NCBI GenBank assembly: GCA_020049615.1
Contig: JAIFKN010000062.1
Coordinates: forward strand, 1-15,624
From: a bacterium
Lineage (GTDB): Bacteria > Planctomycetota > UBA11346
DNA length: 15,624 nucleotides
Direction of reading: 5' to 3'
This document shows, piece after piece, positions 1-7,742 of this stretch. Below the pieces are notes generated by a model that made no database searches, was not told the DNA's origin, and was given only the letters and a program-made list of their open reading frames with translations. Each line of letters starts with the position of its first letter. The stretch's first letter is position 1. Position numbers and translations under genes: made by a program.

Positions 1-1
1 T

Positions 2-232
2 CGGATGGTCTGCGGTGATGGCGTGGTGCGGATCGAACTGGCTGTCAGCGGCGTGCTCAGCGAACAGAGCGCGAGCCTGCGCCTGGTCGTCGATCCAGCG
101 GACCTGGCGGCGATCGACGTGCAGGTCGGCTGCGGAGATGTCGCGGTGCAGGGGCCCTCGAGCGTGTCGCACATCTCCGTCGCCGCCACGACCCGGGCCG
201 GTGAGGTGCGCCTGCCGCAGGGTTGGCGCTGA
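2..232 (+). CDS. C-terminal fragment of an unidentified protein
   Basis: The frame is open from the left edge to a TGA at 230-232, giving 76 residues of a gene that begins outside the window. An ATG lies at 5-7, but nothing suggests a start there. The residues alternate between hydrophobic and polar, as in beta strands, and short Gly-Asp-Val-type turns recur (GCGDVAVQG, then RAGEVRLPQG near the end). That pattern is faintly like the repeated strands of DUF4097-type beta-helical or putative adhesin proteins, but this is only a resemblance. No signal peptide, membrane segment or catalytic motif is visible in this part. The gene faces the leftward esterase gene across the hairpin-rich gap. I do not recognise its function. 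Confidence 0.55.
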   Translation, partial: RMVCGDGVVRIELAVSGVLSEQSASLRLVVDPADLAAIDVQVGCGDVAVQGPSSVSHISVAATTRAGEVRLPQGWR

Positions 233-251
233 GCCGCCGGCGCAACTGCTC

Positions 252-384
252 AGGGGCTCCGCCCCTGCGGCCCTTCGGGCCTGTCCCCGCTGCCTCTGTC
301 GCAGCTCGGTTTCGTTCCGAAACCGCGGGCGGTGATATCCGCCCACCGCCGCTCGGCGGCAGCCCCATCGCTGCGCGACGGGGC
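252..384. repeat. Array of six consecutive short hairpins in a convergent gap
   Basis: This 177-base gap (233-409) between two convergent genes is almost filled with adjacent inverted repeats. They are: 252-266, a 6-bp stem with loop TCC; 269-281, a 5-bp stem GGCCC with loop TTC; 307-325, an 8-bp stem CGGTTTCG with loop TTC; 327-344, a 6-bp stem GGGCGG with loop TGATAT; 346-359, a stem CCGCCG with loop CT; and 362-384, a 10-pair stem with one mismatch and loop TGC. The first five stems are perfect. No T-tract follows any of them, so they are not classic intrinsic terminators. They may still stop or stabilise converging transcripts, or be a REP-like dispersed element. The structure is read directly from the sequence; the role is inferred. 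Confidence 0.7.
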
Positions 385-409
385 CCCGGCCTGAGTTGTT
401 ACCCGCCGG

Positions 410-1234
410 CTACGCCACCCAGCCGAGCGACTTCAGCCAGGCCTCACACGCCGCCGTCCAATCGCGCACATGCGGCACGTCCTGGGCCAGCCCGAGACCG
501 TGCCGGCCGGTCGGATAGATCGACATGGCGAACGGTACGTTGCAGCGGCGCAGGGCGCCGGCGTAGTGGAAGCTGTTGAACACGCTGACCGCCTGGTCGT
601 CGGCGGTCGACCAGAGGAAGGTCGGCGGGACGCGGTCGTGCACCGCGTTTTCCAGGGACAGCTGGCGCACCAGCTCGGGATCGGCGCCCTTGCCCAGCAG
701 GGCGTCGCGACTGCCGGTGTGGCTCCACGGCTGGAAGCTGATCACCGGGTAGCAGAGCACGGCGGCGTCCGGCCGGCCGTTCTGACGCTCGATCGCATCG
801 GGATGGTCGGGCTTCCCCGGCTGGCCAAGGCAGCTGACGCTGGCGGCGAGGTGGCCGCCGGCGGAGAAGCCGAGCACCCCGACGCGCTTCGCGTCGATGC
901 CCCAGGACTTGGCATTGGCGCGCACGGTGCGGATGGCGCGCTCGGCATCGTGCAGCGGCGCGGGATGGCGGTTCGGCCATACGCGGTAGCGGCAGACGGC
1001 CGAGGCGAGGCCTAGCGATCCGAGCCACTCGGCGACCGGCTCGGCCTCGTGGGCGGCCTGGTGGTTGTAGCCGCCTCCCGGCAGCACGACGATGGCGGGG
1101 CGCGCCTCGCCAGCGGCGCCGCAGACCACCGGGGTCAGGGTCGGCACCGCGTCGAGTCTGGCGCGATCCGTGCAGGAGGGGTCGACGCCGGCCGACGGGA
1201 CGCCGGCTGGCCACAGGGGCAGGGTTTCGGTCAT
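410..1234 (-). CDS. Alpha/beta hydrolase, acetylxylan esterase-like
   Basis: This is a 274-residue serine hydrolase of the alpha/beta fold, close to the BD-FAE/acetylxylan esterase-like group that removes acetyl or similar esters from carbohydrates. Visible elements are the oxyanion-loop motif LPGGGY (about residues 51-56), the nucleophile elbow GFSAGG with Ser124, the acid in STADDQ (Asp212 or Asp213), and the catalytic His245 in GRHGLGLA. No signal peptide is visible, so it is probably cytoplasmic. The ATG at 1232-1234 was chosen over an upstream start 15 codons earlier because it overlaps the stop of the preceding TPR gene as ATGA and gives a natural N-terminus (MTETLPLWP). No Shine-Dalgarno sequence is obvious, so translation probably depends on coupling to the TPR gene. 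The substrate is not known; the family assignment is firm. Confidence 0.9.
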   Translation of the reverse strand: MTETLPLWPAGVPSAGVDPSCTDRARLDAVPTLTPVVCGAAGEARPAIVVLPGGGYNHQAAHEAEPVAEWLGSLGLASAVCRYRVWPNRHPAPLHDAERAIRTVRANAKSWGIDAKRVGVLGFSAGGHLAASVSCLGQPGKPDHPDAIERQNGRPDAAVLCYPVISFQPWSHTGSRDALLGKGADPELVRQLSLENAVHDRVPPTFLWSTADDQAVSVFNSFHYAGALRRCNVPFAMSIYPTGRHGLGLAQDVPHVRDWTAACEAWLKSLGWVA

Positions 1235-4200
1235 GGGAGGAGGTGCCGCAGCAGGCTGGGCAGATCGCGGGCGGACCACGCGTCGCGCAGCGCGGCGATG
1301 GCGCCGGAGCGGGCGCGCAGGTGGTGCCGGGCGGCGCGCCTTGCGGCGATCTCGGCGGCGGGCTGACCACGGCGGCGGGCGGAGTCGGCGGCGGCCAGCT
1401 GTACGCGTTCAGCTAGGTCGTGGCGGCGGGCCTGGGCCAGAGCGGCGGCGAGCGGTCCGACCAGGGACGGCGGAAGTGAAGCGACATCGGCGAGACGCGC
1501 CGCGCCCGCCGCCTCGTCGGCGGCGCCGGGCAGGGCTGCGGCCATCAGCCGGCCGAGCGGATGCGCGCCGGGCCGCGGGCAGCGCGCGAGGCGGGCGGCG
1601 GCGGCGCCGGGGCCGTGCACCAGCAAAGCGACGCAGGCGGCGACGGCGGCGCGTTCCGCCGGCCAATCCTCGGGCTCGCCATCGAGCTGGTCGAGGGCGG
1701 CGGCCGGCCGGCCGAGCGCGAGGAGAGCGTCGGCGGCGGCGATCAGCGGATCCTCCTCGCCCGGGGCCTGCACCGCGGCTTCGCGGGCCTGCACCAGGGC
1801 GGCCTCGGCCTTGCCTTCGGCGAGCAGCGTGCGTGCGGCGAGCACATCGCGGGCGCGGCGTTCGAGCGGATGCTCGGGCACCAGGGCATCGAGGTGGGCG
1901 CGTGCGCTGCGCACTTCGCCGGCAGCGAGGGCGAGCTGGATGGCGAGGACGCGACCGTGCGCACCGAGCAGCTCGCCGCGCGCCGCCAGCGCGGCAAGAC
2001 CGGCAGCCGGACCGTCGCGGCGGGCCAGGGCCAGGCCGCGATCGCGCCACAGGCGGGCGAGGTCGGCGGTGGCGGGACCGGCGAGGAGCGGTTCGGACAG
2101 GCGTGCTGCCTCGTCAAGCCGGCCGAGACGCCAGAGCGCCGCGCACAGCTCGAGGTGGCGGGCCTCGCCGGGCGCCGCGCCCTCGGCCAGCCGCCGCCAC
2201 GCCGCCTCGGCGGCGGACCCGCCGCCGAGGCGTTCGTGCAGGAGCGCGGCCTGTCGCATCAGCGCCTGGTCCTCCGGGCGGGTCGCCAGGGCGGCTTCGA
2301 GATGGCTGCTGGCCGCCGCGTGCTCGCCGGACTGCTCGGCGATCACCGCTGCCAGCGTGCGGATGGCAGCATCGGCCGGGGCGGCGGCTACCGCGGCGGC
2401 GATGTGCTCGCCGGCCGCTGTCGCAGCCCCGAGATGCCATTCGACCTCGGCGAGATGCAGGAAGGCGGCGGCGGCCGGGGCGGCGGCGGCGTGGCGCATG
2501 GCGGCCCGACGTGCCGCGGTGGCCTGGCCGGCGATCGCCAGGGTCAGGGCCAACTCGGCCCAGGGCTGGGGGGCATCCTGCTCGACCAGCGGCAGCAGCG
2601 CCTCGGCGGCGGCGCGGTCGCCCGCCTGGACGGCGATGCGCACGCGGCGGATGCGCAGGCGCACGTCGTCGCCGCGGGCGAGGGCGCGGTCGAGCTGGGC
2701 GAGGGCCTCGGCGCGGTCGCCGCGGCGCTCGGCCACCGCGGCGGCCAGCTCATGGGCGGCGGCCGGGATCTGGCGTCCGGCCATGGCGCGGGCCAGCTCC
2801 GTCGCGGCGAGGCGGTCGTCGCCGGCGGCGAGCAGAGCCTGGGCGTGCAGGGTGGCGTACTCCGGCGCGCGGTCGAGGCGGGCCGCCTTGCCCGCGCAGG
2901 CCACCGCCTCGGCGGGCAGCTCGCGCATCAGCGCGATCTCGGCACGCAGGGCCCACAGCTGCGGCACGTCGCCGGCGATGGCGAGGGCCTTGCCCACCGC
3001 CTCGTCGGCCTCGGCCAGGCGGCCGAGCCGGCGCAGCGCCTCCGCCTGCAGGCCGAACAGCGGCGCGCTATCAGGGATCTTGGCCAGGGCGGCGCGCACC
3101 GCCGTCTCGGCCTCGGCGGCGTGGCCGACGGCGAGATGCAGCTCGATCAGCTCGCGCCAGGCCCACAGGTAGTCGGGCTGGCGCTCGACCGCGCGTTCGA
3201 GCCAGGGGAGTCCGCGTTCGCGCACCCCGCGATGCTTGAGCAGGAAGGCGACCAGCCCGTCGCTGACCGAGTCATCGGGCGCCAGTTCCCTCGCGCGCTT
3301 GCACGCCTCGTCGGCGGCATCGTGCTCGTTCAGCAGCGAGCGCACCTCGGCCAGCTCGCGCCAGGCCCAGGTGTAGTCGGGGTCGATGCTCACTGCCTGC
3401 TCGAGATGGGCCGCGGCGTCGCGCAGCCGGTTCTGGTGCCGGCGCAGGTCGGCTATGTAGCCGTGGGTGGTGGCGTCGTAGGGGTCGCTGGTGCGGGCGC
3501 GTTCGAGCAGCCGCTCGGCGATGTCGTCCTTGTTGATCTGCCGCGCCACCTCGGTGGCCTCGTGCAGGATCCAGTTCGCCTCGGGTGCCGACTTGTGGCC
3601 GCGCTGGTAGGCGGCCAGGGCCTCGTCGAAGCGGCCGGCCTTGCGCGCCAGCTGGCCGAGCTGGGCATGGGCCCAGGGATAGTCGGGATCGTCGGCGATG
3701 GCCGAGCGGCACAGCTCGCCAGCACGCGCCGGATCGCTCTCGGCGATGATCTGGGCCAGTTCGACCTTGGCCCAGGTGGCGGCCGGCTCGTTGCGCAGGA
3801 TCTCCTCGTACAGCTCCACCGCCGCGTTGCGGTCGCCCTGTTCGCTTTCGAGCTGGGCGAGATGTCCGCGCGTCCAGTGGTCGCCCGGCGACAGCTGCAA
3901 GGCCTGCTGGTAGTGGGTGCGCGCCTGCTCGGCCAGGCCCAGGGCGCGTTCGGCCTCGGCCAGCTCGGCCAGCGTCCACGCCGCGTCGGGATCCAGCGCC
4001 AACGCCATCAGCAGGCGGTCGCGCGCCGTCTCGGCGTCGCCGGTCTGGCGCAGGCAGGCACCGCTGCGCGCCAGCAGGCCGCCGCGCTCGGGGCTGGCGT
4101 TGTCGACCTCGGCCAGACGGCGTTCGAGCTCGGCCAGGGCCTCGTGGTAGCGTCCCTGGTTGAAGTAGAGGTCGGCGAGCTGGTCGCTCTCGCCGGCGTC

Positions 4201-4527
4201 CAGCGTGTCCCGGCGCAGGGCGCGTTGGCTGGCGCCAGCCCGCTGCAGGTCCTCGCGGCGGACGAAGAAGAGGTGGCGGAAGCGGTGCAGCGAGGCTGAC
4301 AGGCCGTGCTGGGTGGCGGCATCCTCGAGCACGCGTTCCGCGGTCTCGACCTCACCGGCGCACTCCAGCGCGCTGGCGAAGCCGAGCGAGGTCCACAGGT
4401 CGGTCGGCTGCTTGCGGTGCAGGTCCTGGTAGCGGCGTGCGGCGTCGCGGAAGCGCCGCTGGCGCATCAGCTCCTCCGCCTCCTGCATCGCCCGGTCTTC
4501 GGGACCATCATCGCGTTCGTCAGGCAT
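1231..4527 (-). CDS. Large tetratricopeptide-repeat (TPR) solenoid protein
   Basis: This 1098-residue protein is predicted to be one long helical-repeat solenoid that scaffolds or binds protein partners. It has no visible signal peptide, membrane segment or enzymatic domain. The N-terminal half has textbook 34-residue TPRs with Trp at the conserved position 4 of the motif: Trp184, 218, 252, 285, 319, 387 and 455 are spaced 33-34 or 68 residues apart. DYTWAWREL (384-392) and DYLWAWREL (452-460) mark a duplicated two-TPR unit. From about residue 530 the repeats become Ala-rich and degenerate. The acidic N-terminus (MPDERDDGPEDR) leads straight into the first helices. The start at 4527 is the first in frame; its ribosome site is weak and Met14 is an alternative. 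The gene ends in an ATGA overlap with the esterase gene. Its specific function is unknown. Confidence 0.9.
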   Translation of the reverse strand: MPDERDDGPEDRAMQEAEELMRQRRFRDAARRYQDLHRKQPTDLWTSLGFASALECAGEVETAERVLEDAATQHGLSASLHRFRHLFFVRREDLQRAGASQRALRRDTLDAGESDQLADLYFNQGRYHEALAELERRLAEVDNASPERGGLLARSGACLRQTGDAETARDRLLMALALDPDAAWTLAELAEAERALGLAEQARTHYQQALQLSPGDHWTRGHLAQLESEQGDRNAAVELYEEILRNEPAATWAKVELAQIIAESDPARAGELCRSAIADDPDYPWAHAQLGQLARKAGRFDEALAAYQRGHKSAPEANWILHEATEVARQINKDDIAERLLERARTSDPYDATTHGYIADLRRHQNRLRDAAAHLEQAVSIDPDYTWAWRELAEVRSLLNEHDAADEACKRARELAPDDSVSDGLVAFLLKHRGVRERGLPWLERAVERQPDYLWAWRELIELHLAVGHAAEAETAVRAALAKIPDSAPLFGLQAEALRRLGRLAEADEAVGKALAIAGDVPQLWALRAEIALMRELPAEAVACAGKAARLDRAPEYATLHAQALLAAGDDRLAATELARAMAGRQIPAAAHELAAAVAERRGDRAEALAQLDRALARGDDVRLRIRRVRIAVQAGDRAAAEALLPLVEQDAPQPWAELALTLAIAGQATAARRAAMRHAAAAPAAAAFLHLAEVEWHLGAATAAGEHIAAAVAAAPADAAIRTLAAVIAEQSGEHAAASSHLEAALATRPEDQALMRQAALLHERLGGGSAAEAAWRRLAEGAAPGEARHLELCAALWRLGRLDEAARLSEPLLAGPATADLARLWRDRGLALARRDGPAAGLAALAARGELLGAHGRVLAIQLALAAGEVRSARAHLDALVPEHPLERRARDVLAARTLLAEGKAEAALVQAREAAVQAPGEEDPLIAAADALLALGRPAAALDQLDGEPEDWPAERAAVAACVALLVHGPGAAAARLARCPRPGAHPLGRLMAAALPGAADEAAGAARLADVASLPPSLVGPLAAALAQARRHDLAERVQLAAADSARRRGQPAAEIAARRAARHHLRARSGAIAALRDAWSARDLPSLLRHLLP

Positions 4528-4611
4528 CTGCCGGAAGCGTAGAATGGGGATGAGGGTGCCAAGAGGCAGTGGGGTGCGGTCTACTGGCCGCTGGCCGTTG
4601 CCGGCAGGGCG
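4528..4611. other. Short gap between receptor and TPR genes
   Basis: These 84 bases lie between the stop of the receptor gene and the ATG of the TPR gene, both leftward. I see no strong terminator and no clear sigma-70-like promoter. Small dyads such as TGCC-TCTT-GGCA (leftward strand) are present but too short to interpret. Co-transcription of the receptor with the TPR and esterase genes is possible but cannot be decided from this sequence. Confidence 0.3.
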
Positions 4612-6768
4612 TTACCAGTCCCAGCCCAGCGCCAGGGTGATCTGCCGCCCCACATCCGAGGTGTACTGCGTCTCGTTGGCCACGACCAGGCTTTCCGCCG
4701 TCGGCTGGTAGAATTCGACGTGCGAGGTGTCGAACACGTCCATGACCGAGAAACGGACGAAGCGCGAACCGGTCATGGCGAAGCGGTAGCCGATCGACAG
4801 GTCGAGCGCGGCGTAGGGGTCGAGCTCCTGCAGCGCGATCAGGGTGTTGCGGAACAGGCGGGTGTGGCCGATGTCGTAGACCGTGCGCCCGTCGACATAG
4901 CGCCCGGCAGCGGTGGCGAACCAGCCGTCCTCGGTCCAGTCGATGCCGAGGTTGATCTTCCAGTCGGGCGGCGCGTTGGCGTCGCGCGGCACGGTGTAGT
5001 CGTACTGGTAGATGGTGCCGAGCGGCGAGCCGGTCGGGAAACCGGGGCTGGTGAAGCTCACTTCGTCCCGGTAGCGCCCATGCTGGAAGGTGCCGTTGCA
5101 CCAGGCGGTCAGACCGCTGTCACCCAGGGCCGCGCGCAGACTGGCCTCGGCGCCGAACACGGTGTACGGGTTGTCGAGGTTGTCGAACTGGAAGAACGGG
5201 CCAGGGCCGATCGTGCTCGGGGCGCCGGCCATGGCCCACTTGATGAAGTTGGCCTGCTGCTCGTCGAAGGGCAGCGGCAGCTTCCACACCAGATCGTCGG
5301 CGCGGTTCCAGAAGCCACCGAGGCTGACCTCGAAGGCGCGGCCGTCGCGTAGGCGCCACTGCGCCTCGACGGCCTGGATCTGCTCCGACTGCAGATCCTC
5401 GCTCGGCTTGATGAAGTAGTCTTCCTCGTAGCTCTCGAGTGGGTTGGGCAGCCGGTAGCCACGCGAGTAGGAGAGCAGCGCGTACTGCCGAGCCGCCGGC
5501 GTCCAGTTGAGCGCCAGGCGGGGACTGGTCTGGTTGCCGGTGCGGTTGTCGTTGTCGCCACGCACCCCGGCGGTCAGCTGCAGGTCGTCGCTCAGCCGCC
5601 ACTGGTCCTCGGCGAACAGTCCGACGCCTGTGCGCCGCACCGTCTCCCAGCTCGATTCGTCCTCGTCGCTCGCGCCATAGCGCCATAGGTTCGAAGACGA
5701 CTCCCATTCCATCACCTCGCCGCCGAAGCCCAGCTGGTGGGTCCCCAGCTGGAGGTCGATCTGGAGGCGCGCCAGACGCTCGACGTCCTCGAAGCGGAAT
5801 TGCAGATAGCTGAAGTCGGTTGGCGGATCGTAGTAGGACTGCAGGTTGCGGTAATCGGAGTCGACGTGCCGCTCGGACAGCGACACGCGCAGCCATGACG
5901 AGCGGAGTTCGAGGGTCAGCAGGTCGTCGTCAATGTTGATCGTCGGCGGCCCCTGGGCGGCGCCATCGACCACCTCCCAGGGCTTGCGACGCACGGTGCG
6001 TGCCGCCGCTTCGATGCGCCAGTCGCCGCCCAGTTCGGTGCCGATGAGGGCGCGGGCCCGCCAGGCCTTGGTATCGCGCGCGGTGTCATCGTCGTTGCGT
6101 GTGCTGGGCTGGTAATGCAGTCCGCTCTCCACCCCGGGCAGGTCGTCGAGCAGGGTGTAGCCGGTGCCGAGCTTGCCATAGAAGCCGCCGCCCAGCGGTC
6201 CGGCGAGGGTCGCGTCGCCCTCGTAGGCGCCGGGATCGCCGACCCGCCCGATGACGGTGAAGCGCGCCGTCTGCGGCACCGGCTTGCTGGTCATCGAGAT
6301 GACGCCGCCGAAGGCGTTGGCGCCGTAGGTCACCGACCCCGGGCCCTTCGCCACCTCGATGCGTTCAAGGTCGCTGTAGTCGATCGTCCCCGACCAGATC
6401 GAGGCGCCAAGTTCGGGCAGGCGGAACTCCCAGCCATCCTGCAGGACCATCACGCGGGTGTTGAAGGGGCCGTTGTAGCCGCGCAAGCCGACCTCGTACT
6501 GGCCATGGCGCAACTGGTAGACATCGACTCCGGCGACATAGCGCAGCCGGTCCGGCACCGAGGAGGCCGGCGACAGCAGCAGATCTTCGACCAGCACGAC
6601 CTCGACCGGGGCCGGGGCGCTGGCCACGTCCTGGCGGCGGCGCGAGACGCTTTCGACCCAGGCGCGCTCGTCGAGCAGTTCGACGTCGCCGGCCCCGAGC
6701 GCGGTGACCGGCGCCTCGCCGGCTGGCAGGCATGCGGCGATGGCAAGGACGAGCGGGACGCAGCGCAT
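4612..6768 (-). CDS. TonB-dependent outer-membrane receptor
   Basis: This 718-residue protein is an outer-membrane gated channel that imports a scarce ligand (siderophore, cobalamin, metal chelate or glycan) using energy from TonB-ExbBD. A short hydrophobic leader (MRCVPLVLAIAACLPAGEA) is followed by a plug domain at about residues 52-162. The plug has typical signatures: a DRLRYVAGVDVYQ-type segment, LRGYN, the DLERIEVAKGPGSVTYGANAFGG motif region (133-155), and VISMTSKP. The rest (about 170-718) is the beta barrel with alternating aromatic strands, ending in the aromatic residue expected for BAM recognition (LALGWDW). An upstream in-frame ATG at 6891 would add 41 Arg-rich residues before the leader, so the ATG at 6766-6768 is preferred. 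AGGA lies 10-13 bases upstream of it. The leader also contains a lipobox-like IAAC at 10-13. No neighbouring gene reveals the ligand. Confidence 0.93.
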   Translation of the reverse strand: MRCVPLVLAIAACLPAGEAPVTALGAGDVELLDERAWVESVSRRRQDVASAPAPVEVVLVEDLLLSPASSVPDRLRYVAGVDVYQLRHGQYEVGLRGYNGPFNTRVMVLQDGWEFRLPELGASIWSGTIDYSDLERIEVAKGPGSVTYGANAFGGVISMTSKPVPQTARFTVIGRVGDPGAYEGDATLAGPLGGGFYGKLGTGYTLLDDLPGVESGLHYQPSTRNDDDTARDTKAWRARALIGTELGGDWRIEAAARTVRRKPWEVVDGAAQGPPTINIDDDLLTLELRSSWLRVSLSERHVDSDYRNLQSYYDPPTDFSYLQFRFEDVERLARLQIDLQLGTHQLGFGGEVMEWESSSNLWRYGASDEDESSWETVRRTGVGLFAEDQWRLSDDLQLTAGVRGDNDNRTGNQTSPRLALNWTPAARQYALLSYSRGYRLPNPLESYEEDYFIKPSEDLQSEQIQAVEAQWRLRDGRAFEVSLGGFWNRADDLVWKLPLPFDEQQANFIKWAMAGAPSTIGPGPFFQFDNLDNPYTVFGAEASLRAALGDSGLTAWCNGTFQHGRYRDEVSFTSPGFPTGSPLGTIYQYDYTVPRDANAPPDWKINLGIDWTEDGWFATAAGRYVDGRTVYDIGHTRLFRNTLIALQELDPYAALDLSIGYRFAMTGSRFVRFSVMDVFDTSHVEFYQPTAESLVVANETQYTSDVGRQITLALGWDW

Positions 6769-6959
6769 CTGCGTCGGGATCCTGCATAGGGTGCGACGGA
6801 TCGCAACGATGCGCCGGACGTCCGTCAGAACCGCCAGCCGTCGGCGATGGCGGAGAGCAACCGGACGCAGCGCACGTTGCCTGGGGATCATGGCATCCTG
6901 CCGTCGATCCGCAACGCCGTCCAGGTTGCCTGTCGCATCCCCCCCGCGAGCATCGGCGC
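6769..6959. promoter_or_regulatory. Divergent intergenic region, receptor / trpC
   Basis: The 191 bases between two divergent starts must contain both promoters, but no convincing -35/-10 pair stands out at this GC content. A perfect 10-base palindrome, CGGACGTCCG, lies at 6815-6824, and a GGAT-6-ATCC dyad at 6885-6898; either could be an operator. I looked for a cobalamin riboswitch on the receptor strand and saw no B12-box-like core. The regulatory role is inferred from gene arrangement only. Confidence 0.4.
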
Positions 6960-7742
6960 GTGGCCACCATCCTCGACCAGATCATCAGTCATAAGCGCAC
7001 CGCCGAAGTGCCGCTGCTGCCGCCGGTCGACCGCGCCGCGCTGCGCGACCTGCCGCCGTGCCGCGGCTTCCGCGCCGCCCTGGCGCGCGACGGCAAGGGC
7101 CCGATCCGCGTCATCGCCGAGTGCAAGAAGGCGAGCCCGAGCAAGGGCGTGTTCGCGCCCGACTACGATCCCGTCCGCACCGCCTTCCACTACGTCCACG
7201 GCGGCGCCAGCTGCCTGTCGGTGCTGACCGACGGGCGCTTCTTCCAGGGCACCGTGCGCGCCGCGGTGCAGCTGCCGCTCATCCGCAAGGACTTCACCGT
7301 CGACCAGCGGCAGATCGCCCAGGCCCGCCTGGCCGGCGCCGACGCCATCCTGCTGATCGCCGCCTGCCTGGAGACCGGGCTGATGCGCGACCTGCACGGC
7401 TTCGCCCGCGACCTCGGCCTCGACGTGCTGGTCGAGGTGCACGACGCCGACGAGGCGATGCGCGCGCTGTCCATCGGCGCCGCGCTGGTCGGGGTCAACA
7501 ACCGCAACCTGCACGACTTCAGCGTCAGCCTGACGCGCACCATCGAGCTGCTGCCGGGCCTGCTCGGCGACGGCCGCGTGGTGGTCAGCGAGAGCGGCAT
7601 CCGCAACCGCGACGACTGCCGCCTGCTCGAGCAGTCCGGCGTCGACGCCGTGCTGGTCGGCGAGACGCTGATGCTGGCGCCGGATCCGGTGGCCGAACTG
7701 CAGCGCCTGCGCGGCACGGTGGCGCGCGGCCTGACCGGCTAG
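6960..7742 (+). CDS. trpC: Indole-3-glycerol phosphate synthase
   Basis: TrpC closes carboxyphenylamino-deoxyribulose phosphate to indole-3-glycerol phosphate, the fourth step from chorismate to tryptophan, in the cytoplasm. The 260-residue (beta/alpha)8 enzyme carries the family signature AECKKASPSKG (53-63) with Glu54 and Lys56, the general acid Lys110 in RKDF, Glu159 in LVEVHD, Asn180 in GVNNRN, and Glu211/Ser212 in VSESGI. These match the catalytic set known from the Sulfolobus enzyme. The GTG at 6960 gives the usual family length and a normal N-terminus (MATILDQII); longer frames upstream read Arg/Pro-rich shadow sequence. Between FFQG (94-97) and Lys110 the loop and helix are six residues shorter than in the E. 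coli and Sulfolobus enzymes. No other trp gene adjoins, so it is an orphan locus. It converges with the carboxypeptidase gene, and the stops overlap in CTAG. Confidence 0.95.
   Translation: MATILDQIISHKRTAEVPLLPPVDRAALRDLPPCRGFRAALARDGKGPIRVIAECKKASPSKGVFAPDYDPVRTAFHYVHGGASCLSVLTDGRFFQGTVRAAVQLPLIRKDFTVDQRQIAQARLAGADAILLIAACLETGLMRDLHGFARDLGLDVLVEVHDADEAMRALSIGAALVGVNNRNLHDFSVSLTRTIELLPGLLGDGRVVVSESGIRNRDDCRLLEQSGVDAVLVGETLMLAPDPVAELQRLRGTVARGLTG

Noticed and set aside
2380..2520. GCGGCGG-rich stretch resembling a simple repeat
   Set aside because: It lies inside the TPR gene and encodes an Ala-rich helical segment; it reflects codon bias and does not form an independent repeat.
1561..4299. 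Long rightward open frame (912 codons) opposite the TPR gene
   Set aside because: It mirrors the codon pattern of the TPR gene, has Gly/Arg/Ala-biased low-complexity sequence and no domain. The leftward frame has clear TPR repeats.
6769..6959. Possible cobalamin or other riboswitch ahead of the TonB receptor
   Set aside because: Checked on the receptor strand; no B12-box-like core or other recognisable aptamer element was present, and most of the gap lacks strong helices.
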